DNA of 64,000 nt from Caulobacter sp. BK020 (GTDB taxonomy: Bacteria > Pseudomonadota > Alphaproteobacteria > Caulobacterales > Caulobacteraceae), in contig NZ_SLZL01000008.1 of the NCBI RefSeq assembly GCF_004342605.1, positions 1-64,000 of the forward strand, given 5' to 3'. A program made the translations under genes and the position numbers. Below are positions 16,787 through 25,874 of the stretch, one piece after another. Positions within the stretch are counted from its first letter, which is position 1. Each line of letters begins with the position of its first letter. Under the pieces are notes generated by a model, which was not told the DNA's origin, ran no database searches, and saw nothing but the letters and a program-made list of their open reading frames with translations.

Positions 16787-19084
16787 CTAAGCCCCCAGCA
16801 ACTCAAAACTCGCGGCCAGCCCATCGACGGCGCTGTTGGCGACCCACAGGTCGAACATCCCCGGCTCGGCGATCCAGCGGTCGTTGTCGCCGACGAACAT
16901 CAGCGAGCCGCGCTCGAGCGTGAACCGCACCTCGCGTTTCTCGCCCGGCTTCAGCGCCACGCGCACGAAGCGCTTGAGCTCGCGCACCGGCCGCGTGCGG
17001 CTGGCCACCCGGTCGCGGACATAGAGCTGGACCACGTGCTCGCCAGCGACCTTGCCGGTGTTGGCGACGTCGACCGTGACCTGGAGCTTGTCGTTCCAGG
17101 CCAGGCGCGTGGTCGACAGCCGCACGTCGCTGAGCGCGAAGCTGGTGTAGGACAGGCCATGGCCGAATGGGTACAGCGCCTCGTTGCGGGTGGTGCGCCA
17201 GCGGGCCTTGTACTCCTGGCTGTCGTCGGCCTGGGGCGCGGGACGGCCGGTGGTCCGGTGGTTGTAGGTGTAGGGCTCCTGACCGCTCTCGTGCGGGAAG
17301 CTGACCGGCAGCCGGGCCGACGGGTTGACCTTGCCGAACAGCACGTCGGCCACCGCATGGCCGGTCTCGGTGCCCAGGAACCAGGTGGCCAGCACGGCCG
17401 GGGCGGCCTTGACCGCCCCCTCCAGCACCAGGGCCCGGCCGTGGCGCAGCAGCACCACCGTCGGCTTGCCCACCGCCCCGACCAGCTCGGCCAGCTGCTG
17501 CTGGACGCGCGGCAGGCCGATCTCGGTGCGCGACTGGGCCTCGCCCGACATGTTCTGGCCCTCGCCGACCGCCAGCAGCACCACGTCGGCGGCCCGGGCC
17601 GCGGCTACCGCCTGGTCATAGCCGCCGGGGATCACGTTCTCGACGTCGCAGCCCCGGGCGACGACCAGCTGCGAGGGATCGGCCATCGCCTCGCGGATCC
17701 CCGTCGCCAGGTCGACGCCCAGGCTCTTGTCGCCGAAGAAGGCCCAGGGCCCCAGGATGTTGTCGCGGTCCTCGGCGAACGGCCCGATCAGGGCGAGCTT
17801 GCGTCCCCGGGTCGGCAGGGGCAGCAGGCCGCCGTCGTTTCGCAGCAGCACGATCGACCGCGCGCCGGCCTCGCGCGACAGCGCCCGCATGGCCGGTGTG
17901 GCGGTGTTGGCGGCCTGGGCCTTGGGGTCGATCGAGCGGTAGGGCCGGTCGAACAGGCCCACGGCCTCCTTCAGGCTCAGCACCCGGCGCACGGCGTTGT
18001 CGACCGCGGCCATCGGGACCAGGCCCTGGGCGACCAGCTCGGGCAGGTAGCGGCTGTAGAGGCCGCTCTGCATGCTGATGTCGACCCCGGCCAGGATCGC
18101 CAGGCGCGCGGCGTCCTTGTCGTCGGCGGCGTAGCCGTGGGCCACCAGTTCCTGGTCGGCGGTGTAGTCGGAGATCACCACGCCCTTGAAGTTCCACTCG
18201 CCGCGCAGGATGTCGGTCAGCAGGTGGCGGTTGGCCGTGGCCGGCACGCCGTTGATGTCGTTGAAGGCCGACATCACCGCCAGGCAGCCAGCGTCGAAGG
18301 CGGCCTTGAACGGCGGCAGGTGGACCTCGCGCAGGGTCTCCTCGGACAGGTCGACGGTGTTGTAGTCCAGCCCCGCCGCCACCGCGCCGTAGGCGGCGAA
18401 GTGCTTGGCGGTGGACAGCAGGCTGTCGGGCGCGGTCAGGTCGCGCCCCTGGAAGCCGCGCACCCGGGCCTGGGCCATCACCTCGCCCAGGAACACGTCC
18501 TCGCCCGAACCCTCGGCGCCCCGGCCCCAGCGCTGGTCGCGGGCCACGTCGACCATCGGGGCGAAGGTCCAGTGGTTGCCATAGGACGACGCCTCGACCG
18601 CGGCCGCCCGCGCCGTGCGCTCGGCGAGATTCGGGTCGAAGCTGGCGGCCTCGGCCAGGGGGATCGGGTAGACGGTCTTGAAGCCGTGGATCACGTCGGC
18701 GGCGAACAGCAGCGGGATCTTCAGGCGCGACTGCTCGACGGCGGCGGCCTGGGCCAGCAGCGCGCCCTCGACCCCAACGCCGTTCATCAGCACGCCGATC
18801 CGCCCGGCCCGGACGTCGGCCAGGATCTGCTGGGTGTTGCGCTGGTTGACCAGCGGATTGATGTCGCCGACCGGCGGCCGGATCATGTCGGAATAGCACG
18901 ACAGCTGGCCGCACTTCTCCTCCATGGTCATCTGGGCGATCAGGGCCTCGACCCGGGGCGAGGCGGCGCGGGCGGCGCCCGCTCCGGCCAGGGCGAATCC
19001 CGCCAGGCCCGTCGCGCCGGCCAGGACCGCCCGCCGGTCCACGCCCTGCCGCTCCGGACCCTGTCGCCCGCTGCCCGTCGCCAT
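16787..19084 (-). CDS. GH3 beta-glucosidase/beta-xylosidase, exported
   Basis: 765 aa. The N-terminus MATGSGRQGPERQGVDRRAVLAGATG has a twin-arginine pair followed by an Ala-rich hydrophobic stretch ending ARA, so Tat export to the periplasm is likely. The GH3 TIM barrel shows LLFAADVIHGFKTVYPIPLA, the KHFAAYG substrate loop and the nucleophile Asp in GVVISDYT. The C-terminal alpha/beta sandwich and an Fn3-like domain follow (VANTGKVAGEHVVQLYVRD). BglX-type length. Start ATG 19084 has GGGAGG six bases upstream. It releases terminal glucose or xylose from oligosaccharides; exact specificity is not readable. Confidence 0.92.
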   Translation of the reverse strand: MATGSGRQGPERQGVDRRAVLAGATGLAGFALAGAGAARAASPRVEALIAQMTMEEKCGQLSCYSDMIRPPVGDINPLVNQRNTQQILADVRAGRIGVLMNGVGVEGALLAQAAAVEQSRLKIPLLFAADVIHGFKTVYPIPLAEAASFDPNLAERTARAAAVEASSYGNHWTFAPMVDVARDQRWGRGAEGSGEDVFLGEVMAQARVRGFQGRDLTAPDSLLSTAKHFAAYGAVAAGLDYNTVDLSEETLREVHLPPFKAAFDAGCLAVMSAFNDINGVPATANRHLLTDILRGEWNFKGVVISDYTADQELVAHGYAADDKDAARLAILAGVDISMQSGLYSRYLPELVAQGLVPMAAVDNAVRRVLSLKEAVGLFDRPYRSIDPKAQAANTATPAMRALSREAGARSIVLLRNDGGLLPLPTRGRKLALIGPFAEDRDNILGPWAFFGDKSLGVDLATGIREAMADPSQLVVARGCDVENVIPGGYDQAVAAARAADVVLLAVGEGQNMSGEAQSRTEIGLPRVQQQLAELVGAVGKPTVVLLRHGRALVLEGAVKAAPAVLATWFLGTETGHAVADVLFGKVNPSARLPVSFPHESGQEPYTYNHRTTGRPAPQADDSQEYKARWRTTRNEALYPFGHGLSYTSFALSDVRLSTTRLAWNDKLQVTVDVANTGKVAGEHVVQLYVRDRVASRTRPVRELKRFVRVALKPGEKREVRFTLERGSLMFVGDNDRWIAEPGMFDLWVANSAVDGLAASFELLGA

Positions 19085-19190
19085 GAAGCCTCCCGCACTG
19101 AATCGCGGCAAACTCGCCAGAAACGCCGTCCGGTGCAATGGTGCGTTATCTGAGGAGCGACCCCACGCCTTCAACCTTGGAGACACGCTC

Positions 19191-19424
19191 ATGACCACTC
19201 GCTGGCGCATCGATGTCCGCCTCGGCGACGCCCCGCCGCAAGCCCCGCTGCGCAGCGTCGTGGTCGAGGCCCAGACCGAGGTCGAGGCCCTGCGCCTGGT
19301 CCTGGCCCAGGCCGAGCAGGACAAGGCCGACGCCGAGGAACTGCTGCAGGACGGCCAGGAGGAGGTGTTCTCACGGACGGAGGTCCGGGAGGGGCATGTG
19401 GAGCATCAGGGGCGGACGGATTGA
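19191..19424 (+). CDS. Hypothetical small protein (77 aa)
   Basis: Begins MTTRWRIDVRLGDAPPQAPL, then a helical Glu/Ala/Gln-rich middle (VEAQTEVEALRLVLAQAEQDK). Acidic overall, no membrane segment. TTGGAGA lies eight bases before ATG 19191, a good ribosome site. It is transcribed divergently from the GH3 gene, about 106 bases away, so the two may share a control region. No family recognised. Confidence 0.6.
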   Translation: MTTRWRIDVRLGDAPPQAPLRSVVVEAQTEVEALRLVLAQAEQDKADAEELLQDGQEEVFSRTEVREGHVEHQGRTD

Positions 19425-19442
19425 GGTTTTGGGGGGCGAACA

Positions 19443-19538
19443 CTTGCCCCCACCTGACCGCTTCGCAGCCTTCTCACCGAGCTCTCTTCCCCCTCTGGGG
19501 GAAGACGATCGCAAAGCGATCCGTAGGGGGCAAGTGAT
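19443..19538. repeat. Inverted-repeat pair, class E
   Basis: CTTGCCCCCACCTGACCGCT on the left and CGATCCGTAGGGGGCAAGTG on the right, with inner hairpin TTCCCCCTCTGGGGGAA. Same class as 7983-8112 and 46358-46481. It lies between convergent genes. Confidence 0.75.
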
Positions 19539-19546
19539 CGCCGCCC

Positions 19547-20437
19547 CTAGCGATACAGATAATCCCCCGGCAACCCCAGCCGCAGGCAGGCCTCGACCGG
19601 CGGGGTTCCCTTCACCGGCCACCGATCCGCCGCCGCCCCGGCCAGCCGCACCAGCCGCCCCTCGACCGGCCCCAGGTTCCACACGCGGTCCAGCCCCACG
19701 ATCTCGCGCACCTCGGGGGGCGTGATCGCCACCGCAGCCCGGATCAGCGCGCCCTGCAGGCCGCGCAGCGGAGCCGGCAGGATCGCCGTCCCGCGCATCA
19801 GGTCCAGGAACTCGAAAACGATCGCGTGCCGCTCCAGCCGGGGCAGCATCGCCGCCAGCCGGCCCTCCCACTGCGCCACCGAGGCCGGGGCCCCGGTGGA
19901 GCCGTACAGGACCGCCGCCGGGGCCGCCTCGGCGTAGAAGCGGTCGCGGTCGGCGGCGTCCAGCGGGCCGACATAGGCGTGATAGGCCTCCAGGAAGCCG
20001 AAGCTGGCGGTGGCCTGCACCCAGTCCAGCAGCTCGGCGTCGTTGGCCCGGTAGGCCGCCCCCGCCGGGGTGTCGCCAGCGACCCGGTCGTGCCTTCGCC
20101 GCACGCCGGCGATCATCGCCTCGGCGGTCGAGCGCGCGCCATAGACCGTGACCATCGCCGCCAGCCCGGTGCGCTTGAGGCGCGGCAGCGGATCGGTCCG
20201 GAAGCTGGAATGCTCCCAGACCCCGGTGCGCACCCGCGGCTCGGCCAGCTCCAGGATCACCGCCGCCACCCCGCCGACGAACAGGGCGACCGGGTTCTTG
20301 AACACCCGCCACGACACCGAGTCGGGCGCGGCCAGGGCCGGCTCGCCGGCCGGCCGGCGGAAGTCGACCCGGGGCCCGCCCTCGACCTGGTAGAGCTGCC
20401 GGACCAACCCCGCCAGGCGCCCTCCGGCGTCAGCCAT
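19547..20437 (-). CDS. Oxygenase MpaB family protein (DUF2236)
   Basis: 296 aa, soluble. The family motifs are visible: ILELAEPRVRTGVWEHSSFR near residues 60-80, then RLKRTGLAAMVTVYG, GTPAGAAYRANDAELLDWVQAT, and SFGFLEAYHAYVGPL. This family is related to the rubber oxygenase Lcp and the MpaB' fungal enzyme and uses heme b, with His and Arg/Lys residues in these helices. Its ATG directly abuts the stop codon of the acyl-CoA ligase gene, so the two are translationally coupled. A role in oxidising a lipid or terpenoid that the ligase activates is a guess. Confidence 0.82.
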   Translation of the reverse strand: MADAGGRLAGLVRQLYQVEGGPRVDFRRPAGEPALAAPDSVSWRVFKNPVALFVGGVAAVILELAEPRVRTGVWEHSSFRTDPLPRLKRTGLAAMVTVYGARSTAEAMIAGVRRRHDRVAGDTPAGAAYRANDAELLDWVQATASFGFLEAYHAYVGPLDAADRDRFYAEAAPAAVLYGSTGAPASVAQWEGRLAAMLPRLERHAIVFEFLDLMRGTAILPAPLRGLQGALIRAAVAITPPEVREIVGLDRVWNLGPVEGRLVRLAGAAADRWPVKGTPPVEACLRLGLPGDYLYR

Positions 20438-22054
20438 TCAGTTCACCTGCCGGGATCGGCCCGCCCAGTACGGCTCGCGCAGTTCGCGCCGCAGGACCTT
20501 GCCCGAGGCGTTGCGCGGCAGGGCGCCGACAAAGTCGATGGTCTTGGGGGCCTTGAAGCCGGCGATGCGGCCCTTGGCGAAGGCGATGATGTCGGCCGGA
20601 TCCTCGGGCGCGCCGGGCTTGAGGGCGACCACCGCCTTGACCGCCTCGCCCCAGGTGTCGTCGGGCACGCCGATCACCGCCACCTCGGCCACGTGCGGAT
20701 GGCCGTAGACCGCGCTCTCGACCTCGGCCGGATAGATGTTCTCGCCGCCCGAGATGATCATGTCCTTCACCCGGTCGTGGATGAACAGGTAGCCGTCGGC
20801 GTCGAGATAGCCGGCGTCGCCGGTGCGCAGCCAGCCGTCGGCGTCGATCGCCTGGGCCGTCGCCTCGGGCAGCTTCCAGTAGCCGGCCATGTTGGCGGGC
20901 GAGCGCACCGCCACCTCGCCCACCTCGCCCGGCGGCAGGCCCTGGCCGTGCTCGCCCAGGATCCTCAGCTCGGCGCCCGGCATCGGCCGGCCGGCCGAGC
21001 GCATGCGGGCGCCGCCGTCCGGGTCGTGGTCCTCGGGCGGCAGGTAGACCACCGTGCCGGTCGTCTCGGTCATGCCGTACTGCTGGACGAAGCCGCAGCC
21101 GAACACCGCGACGCACTCGCGCAGCAGGTCCAGCGGAATGGGCGCGGCGCCGTACAGGATGTGGCTCAGGCGGCCGTAGTCGACCTGGCGCGCGCGCGGC
21201 AGGCGCACCACCGCCTGCAGGGCGGCGGGGACCATGAACATCTTGGAGACCCGGTCCTTCTCGATGAAGTCCAGCACCCTGGCCGGGTCGAACTCGCGGG
21301 CCACCACGCCCTTGGCGCCGTTGATCAGCCCGACCACGCCCCAGCCCGTGCCGCCGATATGGGCCACCGGCATGGCCACCAGGCTGACGTCGTCGGGGCC
21401 CCAGCGGTTCCAGTCCAGGTCGGCCTCGGCCGCCAGCCGGCGCGGGACCAGGATGTTGGCGTGGGTCAGCATCGCGCCCTTGGGCCGGCCCGTGGTGCCC
21501 GAGGTGTAGAGCTGGACGGCGACGTCGGCCGAGGTGATCGTGACGTCCGGCCGCTGGTCCTCGGCCGCGTCGCGCCAGGCCTCGAACACCGGATGGCCAT
21601 AGGGGTTGGCCTCCATGGCCACGACGACCGGGTGGTCCAGCATCAGCACGGCCACGTCGCGGACATGGGCCAGGACCTCCGGTCCGACGAACACCATCCG
21701 GGCCTCGGCGTCGCCCAGGATGTAGGCGATCTCGCGCGGGGCCAGCCGCCAGCCGATCGGGGCCAGCACCACCCCGGCCTTGGCGGCGCCGAACAGCAGC
21801 TCGAAATAGTGGTCGCTGTTCTTGCCGACATAGGCGATGCGGTCGCCCTTGACCAAGCCCTCGGCCAGCAGGGCGGTCGCCACCTGGTCGGTGTGGCGGT
21901 CGAAGGCGGCGAAGCTCGTCGAACGGCCTTCGAACACCAGGGCGGTCGCCTCGGGCCGGACCTCGCGGTGATGGCGGGCGACGTCGCCCAAGGTCGTCAG
22001 GCGATCGAAATCGACGCCGGGTCCTGGGGCGGGTCCTGGGGCCGGTCCGGACAT
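20438..22054 (-). CDS. Acyl-CoA synthetase (AMP-forming, class I adenylate-forming)
   Basis: 538 aa. It activates a carboxylic acid as acyl-AMP and then transfers it to CoA. Core motifs: P-loop LYTSGTTGRPKGAML, A5 motif YGMTETTG, A7 LRTGDAGYLDADGYLFIHDRVKDMI and A8 GGENIYPAEVE, and the catalytic Lys near the end in NASGKVLRREL. The start is ATG 22054, with GAGGAGA eight bases upstream; nineteen further upstream codons are open but lack a better site. It is coupled to the MpaB-like gene. The substrate is probably a medium or long acyl or aromatic acid, not determined. Confidence 0.9.
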   Translation of the reverse strand: MSGPAPGPAPGPGVDFDRLTTLGDVARHHREVRPEATALVFEGRSTSFAAFDRHTDQVATALLAEGLVKGDRIAYVGKNSDHYFELLFGAAKAGVVLAPIGWRLAPREIAYILGDAEARMVFVGPEVLAHVRDVAVLMLDHPVVVAMEANPYGHPVFEAWRDAAEDQRPDVTITSADVAVQLYTSGTTGRPKGAMLTHANILVPRRLAAEADLDWNRWGPDDVSLVAMPVAHIGGTGWGVVGLINGAKGVVAREFDPARVLDFIEKDRVSKMFMVPAALQAVVRLPRARQVDYGRLSHILYGAAPIPLDLLRECVAVFGCGFVQQYGMTETTGTVVYLPPEDHDPDGGARMRSAGRPMPGAELRILGEHGQGLPPGEVGEVAVRSPANMAGYWKLPEATAQAIDADGWLRTGDAGYLDADGYLFIHDRVKDMIISGGENIYPAEVESAVYGHPHVAEVAVIGVPDDTWGEAVKAVVALKPGAPEDPADIIAFAKGRIAGFKAPKTIDFVGALPRNASGKVLRRELREPYWAGRSRQVN

Positions 22055-22180
22055 GATCGACGGGTCTCCTCGCGCGGTCCGTGGCGATCTGGCGTCGCCG
22101 TTCGGGGTCAACGACAGGATGTGGGGTATTTTCGCCGCTCGGCTAGGGGGAAAGCACGATCGCCCCGGTCGCCGCCGCCG

Positions 22181-22609
22181 TCAGGCCCTGGAGCCCAGCC
22201 GCCGGGCGTTGGCCGTGGCGGCGGCGTGGATCGGGACCAGCATCGCCGACTGCCAGGCCAGGCCCAGCGACAGCATCCGGCCCCAGAAGGCCATCGCGCC
22301 GGTCGCGGCGGCCAGGCTCGGCGTCGCGCACCAGGCCTGGGCGAAATAGCGGTTCGACTCCGCGGCCATGGCCAGCCAGGCGGGTCCCGCGGCGGCCGCG
22401 CCCTTCGCGAAGGCCAGGGGCTTTTCCGAAACCATGCGGCCCAGCTCGGCGTAGTTTCCCCGCATGGGATCCTGCAGGGCCTGGACGATCATCGGCGCGC
22501 GGGCCCCGATGACGCTGAGCGAAGCCAGGGCCAGCTCGGCGTTGACGCTCGCCAGGGCGACGGCGGCGGCGGCGGTCGTCCTTCGACGGGACTTGCGAGG
22601 TCTGGGCAT
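22181..22609 (-). CDS. Hypothetical helical protein (about 142 aa)
   Basis: Starts MPRPRKSRRRTTAAAAVALASVNAELALASLSV. A basic head is followed by Ala-rich amphipathic helices: GARAPMIVQALQDPMRGNYAELGRMVSEKP and WLAMAAESNRYFAQAW. The composition recalls phasins and polyhydroxyalkanoate-granule proteins, but I see no decisive motif. No clear ribosome site; an in-frame start at 22651 is possible. It stands alone between the ligase gene and a lipoprotein, all on the minus strand. Confidence 0.5.
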   Translation of the reverse strand: MPRPRKSRRRTTAAAAVALASVNAELALASLSVIGARAPMIVQALQDPMRGNYAELGRMVSEKPLAFAKGAAAAGPAWLAMAAESNRYFAQAWCATPSLAAATGAMAFWGRMLSLGLAWQSAMLVPIHAAATANARRLGSRA

Positions 22610-22652
22610 GCCAGGACAACGCAGCCCGCTCCGTCTTGGCTCCGCCCGCACG

Positions 22653-22687
22653 AAAAAGGCCGGCCCCGCGCGGCGAGACCGGCCCTT
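22653..22687 (-). terminator. Intrinsic terminator of the Ala-rich lipoprotein gene
   Basis: On the minus strand GGCCGG pairs with CCGGCC across a 15-base loop and is followed by TTTTT. It lies 20 bases after the lipoprotein stop codon and before the next minus-strand gene. Confidence 0.75.
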
Positions 22688-22707
22688 CCCGAGGGGGACG
22701 AGACGTC

Positions 22708-23007
22708 CTAGTGGGCGGCGTCCTTGGCGTCGTGCCCCGCGTCCTTGGCGGCGTCGCCGGCCTTCTCGGCCGTGTCGCCCGCCGCGGCGGCGGTGTCGCC
22801 GGCGGCCTTGGCCGAGGCCGTGTCGCCGGTCTGGGCGGCGGTGGCGCTGGCGTTGGCGGCCTGGGCCGCGGCGTCGGCGGCCTGCTGGCTGGACGCGGCG
22901 GCCGCGTTGGCGTCGGCGGCGGCCTCGTTGGCCTTTTCAGCCTTGGGCTGGCAGGCCGCGGCCCCGATGGCGAGGGCGGCGACGGCCGCGATGGTCACGA
23001 TACGCAT
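22708..23007 (-). CDS. Alanine-rich repetitive lipoprotein (99 aa)
   Basis: Signal MRIVTIAAVAALAIGAAAC with Cys19 as predicted lipid anchor, then QPKAEKANEAA. The rest is built almost only of Ala, Asp, Lys, Gly, Thr and Ser, with AGDTA, AGDAA and AGHDA units at seven- to eleven-residue spacing. That pattern resembles late-embryogenesis-abundant (LEA-like) stress proteins. GGGAGA precedes ATG 23007 and a clear terminator follows, so it is probably a single-gene transcription unit. It is divergent from the histidine kinase gene. Outer-membrane or periplasmic protective role is inference. Confidence 0.75.
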   Translation of the reverse strand: MRIVTIAAVAALAIGAAACQPKAEKANEAAADANAAAASSQQAADAAAQAANASATAAQTGDTASAKAAGDTAAAAGDTAEKAGDAAKDAGHDAKDAAH

Positions 23008-23179
23008 ACTGTGAAGTCTCCCTAAAAGCTCCCCGACATCTTTGCCGTGGGCAGTCAGGGAACCCGGAGCGCCGCCAAAAGTTGCCGCATCGTCCGCCAG
23101 CGCTTGGTCGGCGCCGGCTTGACCCGGCGCGGCGGCGGCCCTCTCTTGCGTCGAGCCCGAAGGATGAGCCTGTCCGCCC

Positions 23180-24886
23180 TTGCCAGACCCGGTCGCCTCC
23201 GCCCCCGCATCGTCCTCGCCCGCCGCCGGCACGGTGCGCCGGCGGCTGCTGCTGATGGCGCTCAGCCTGGTGGTTCCGGCCGTGCTGTTCATGACCCTGC
23301 TGGCTCGCGCCGAGTTCGGAGAGAGCCGGTCCCGGTACGAGCGGCAGCTGATCGCCACCACCCGCGCCCTGGTGCTGGCCACCGATCGGCAGATCGGCCA
23401 GGGCCAGAGCATCCTGCAAACCCTGGCGGTGTCGCCCTCCCTGATCGCCGGCGACATCCCCGCGTTCGAGCGCCAGGCGCGGGCCGCGGTGCAGGGCGGC
23501 GATGGCTGGATCGTGCTGATCGACGGCGACCGCCAGTTGGTCAACACCCGCCTGCCCCCAGGCGCCCCGTTGCCCCGGGCCCGCCTGCCGGACGACCGCT
23601 GGCGGATCATCCGCGCGGGCCAGACCTCGGTCTCGAACCTGATCGTGCGCAAGGACGGCTCGGCGCCGGCCTTCGTGTCGATCGACATGCCCGTGATCGT
23701 CGACGGCAAACTGCACGACCTGGCCTATGTCCAGACCCCCGACGCGTTCTCGACGATCTTCACCAGCCAGACCATCCCGCCCAGCTGGACGGCCAGCATC
23801 GTCGACCGCAACGCCTCGCTGGTGGCGCGCTCCAAGGACCAGAACCGCTTCCTGGGCCACAGGGTCGGGGCCGAGATGCTAGCCGCCATGGCGCGGGGCA
23901 GCGAGGGAGTCACGCTGAGCCATACGCTGGACGGCACCCCCACCCTCTCGGCCTTCAGCCGTTCGCCGACCAGCGGCTGGGCCTTCATCGTCGGCGTGCC
24001 CCGGAGCGAGCTCAGCCGGGCCAACTGGTCGTCGATGGGCGGACTGACCCTGGCCAGCGTGGTGCTGCTGATCATCGGGGCGGCGGTGGCCCTGACAGTC
24101 TCGCAGGACATCGCGGCGGCTGTTCGCGGCCTTTCCGCCGACGCCAAGGCCGTAGCGGCGGGCGAGGAGATCGCCGTGGTCGGAGACCGCTTCCAGGAGA
24201 TCGCCGAGGTGCGGGCGGCCCTGCACGACGCCTCGGTCCAGCTGCGGGCCCGCGAGGCCGAGGAACTGCGCGCCCACCAGCGCCAGCAACTGATGATCAA
24301 CGAGCTGAACCACCGGGTGAAGAACACCCTGTTCACGGTGCAGTCCCTGGCCCGGCAAAGCCTGGGCCGGCCCGCGGACACGCCCGGCCTCGAGGCCTTC
24401 AACGAGCGCATCATGGCCCTGGCCCGGGCCCACGACCTGCTGACCCGCAGCGTCTGGGAGGGCGCCGACCTCCAGGAGATCCTGGAGGAGACCCTCGAGC
24501 CCTATCTGGATCGGACGATCCTGGCCGGCCCGCCGGTGGCCCTGACGCCGAACGCCGCCCTGGCCCTGTCGATGGTGTTCCACGAGCTGGGCACCAACGC
24601 CGGCAAGTACGGGGCCCTGTCGCTGCCCGGGGGCGCGGTGACGGTGGTCTGGCACGTCGACCCCGGCGCGCCGCACCGGCTGACCCTGCACTGGGAGGAG
24701 CGCGGCGGCCCTCCGGTGTCGCCGCCGGCCCGCAAGGGCTTCGGCTCGCGCCTGATCGCCGCCACCCTGAAGTCCGACCTGGCCGGCGAGGCGCGGGTCG
24801 ACTACCGCCCCAGCGGCCTGGTCTGCGTCCTGACCCTGTCGCTGCGCCCGCCGAGCGAGGACGGGGAGGAGGGGGCGGGCGCGTAG
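23180..24886 (+). CDS. HWE-family sensor histidine kinase
   Basis: About 568 aa. Helix 1 (RRRLLLMALSLVVPAVLFMTLL) precedes a periplasmic dCache-like sensor region. Helix 2 is ASVVLLIIGAAVALTV, followed by a HAMP-like stretch. The HWE/HisKA_2 signature is complete: LNHRVKNTLFTVQSLARQS with phospho-acceptor His at about residue 378, FHELGTNAGKYGALS as N box, and HWEERGGPPV with GFGSRLI at the end. Such kinases are common in Caulobacter and often feed the general stress response or light signalling. No partner regulator is adjacent. The start is uncertain: TTG 23180 is the first in-frame codon, GTG 23234 is an alternative. Confidence 0.88.
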   Translation: MPDPVASAPASSSPAAGTVRRRLLLMALSLVVPAVLFMTLLARAEFGESRSRYERQLIATTRALVLATDRQIGQGQSILQTLAVSPSLIAGDIPAFERQARAAVQGGDGWIVLIDGDRQLVNTRLPPGAPLPRARLPDDRWRIIRAGQTSVSNLIVRKDGSAPAFVSIDMPVIVDGKLHDLAYVQTPDAFSTIFTSQTIPPSWTASIVDRNASLVARSKDQNRFLGHRVGAEMLAAMARGSEGVTLSHTLDGTPTLSAFSRSPTSGWAFIVGVPRSELSRANWSSMGGLTLASVVLLIIGAAVALTVSQDIAAAVRGLSADAKAVAAGEEIAVVGDRFQEIAEVRAALHDASVQLRAREAEELRAHQRQQLMINELNHRVKNTLFTVQSLARQSLGRPADTPGLEAFNERIMALARAHDLLTRSVWEGADLQEILEETLEPYLDRTILAGPPVALTPNAALALSMVFHELGTNAGKYGALSLPGGAVTVVWHVDPGAPHRLTLHWEERGGPPVSPPARKGFGSRLIAATLKSDLAGEARVDYRPSGLVCVLTLSLRPPSEDGEEGAGA

Positions 24887-24921
24887 GGCCGCACGACATT
24901 TAGTAAGTCGTTTCTGAATTA

Positions 24922-24979
24922 GCCCAAGACTTGGGCGCCCGCGACGCAATCGAAGTTCGCCGATCATCGATCGATTGCG
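24922..24979. promoter_or_regulatory. Two inverted repeats in the rut promoter region
   Basis: GCCCAAG-A-CTTGGGC at 24922-24936 is a perfect palindrome. CGCAATCGA (24945-24953) and TCGATTGCG (24971-24979) form a second, 9-bp repeat with a 17-base spacer. They lie 55-112 bases before the rutB ATG. I infer control of the rut genes. The first does not match the E. coli RutR site TTGACCAnnTGGTCAA. Confidence 0.5.
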
Positions 24980-25033
24980 CCCCGCTCCGCGATGGTCTTA
25001 GCTGCGTCGCTCACCCCTGCGGGAACGAGCGCC

Positions 25034-25735
25034 ATGACCCTGCCCGACACCCTGATGCTGCCGGCCCGGCCCGAGCCCATCGCCCTGCCGGTCGACAAGA
25101 CCGCGGTGATCGTCATCGACATGCAGAACGCCTACGCCTCGCCCGGCGGCTATCTGGACCTGGCCGGTTTCGACATCAGCGGCGCGGCGGCGGTGATCGA
25201 CAAGATCAAGGGCGTGCTGGACGTGGCGCGCGGCGCGGGCATGCCGGTGATCTACTTCCAGAACGGCTGGGACAGCGACTATGTCGAGGCCGGCGGCCCC
25301 GGCTCGCCCAACTGGCACAAGTCCAACGCCCTGAAGACCATGCGCGCCCGGCCCGAGCTGCAGGGCAAGCTGCTGGCCAAGGGCGGCTGGGACTATGAGC
25401 TGGTCGACGACCTCAAGCCCGTCCCCGGCGACATCGTGCTGCACAAGACCCGCTACAGCGGCTTCTTCAACAGCCAGCTGGACAGCGTGCTGCGCTCGCG
25501 CGGGGTGCGTCACCTGGTGTTCGTCGGCATCGCGACCAATGTCTGCGTGGAGTCGACCCTGCGCGACGGCTTCTTCCTGGAATATTTCGGCACGGTGCTG
25601 GAGGACGCCACCCACCAGGCCGGCCCCGACTTCGTGCAGCAGGCGGCGCTCTACAACATCGAGAAGTTCTTCGGCTGGGTCTCGACCACGGCCGACTTCA
25701 AGGGCGCGGTGGGGCAGCGGGAGATGGGCGCGTGA
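25034..25735 (+). CDS. RutB, ureidoacrylate amidohydrolase
   Basis: 233 aa, isochorismatase-like hydrolase fold. The Asp-Lys-Cys triad is visible: Asp in [12 protein letters not shown], the Lys region around [12 protein letters not shown], and Cys in [18 protein letters not shown]. It cleaves ureidoacrylate (from uracil ring opening) to aminoacrylate, CO2 and ammonia. ATG 25034 follows GGGAACGAG. It is first in a same-strand rutB-C-D-A series. The window shows no rutE, rutF or rutG, and the order differs from E. coli rutABCDEFG. Confidence 0.92.
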   Translation: MTLPDTLMLPARPEPIALPVDKTAVIVIDMQNAYASPGGYLDLAGFDISGAAAVIDKIKGVLDVARGAGMPVIYFQNGWDSDYVEAGGPGSPNWHKSNALKTMRARPELQGKLLAKGGWDYELVDDLKPVPGDIVLHKTRYSGFFNSQLDSVLRSRGVRHLVFVGIATNVCVESTLRDGFFLEYFGTVLEDATHQAGPDFVQQAALYNIEKFFGWVSTTADFKGAVGQREMGA

Positions 25736-25744
25736 GCGACGCCC

Positions 25745-25853
25745 TGCGTCCTTCGAGGCTCGGCGACGCCTCGCACCTCAGGATGAGGACCTCCTGAGCC
25801 ACTGAATTCCTCATCCTGAGGCGCCGCGAAGCGGCCTCGAAGGACGCACGGCT
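25745..25853. repeat. Inverted-repeat pair, class A (rutB/rutC gap)
   Basis: The left arm TGCGTCCTTCGAGG ... CCTCAGGATGAGGA and the right arm TCCTCATCCTGAGG ... CTCGAAGGACGCACGG are inverted copies with differing central hairpins. They lie inside the operon, between rutB and rutC. Confidence 0.85.
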
Positions 25854-25874
25854 TCGCAGTCAAGGAGACGACAA

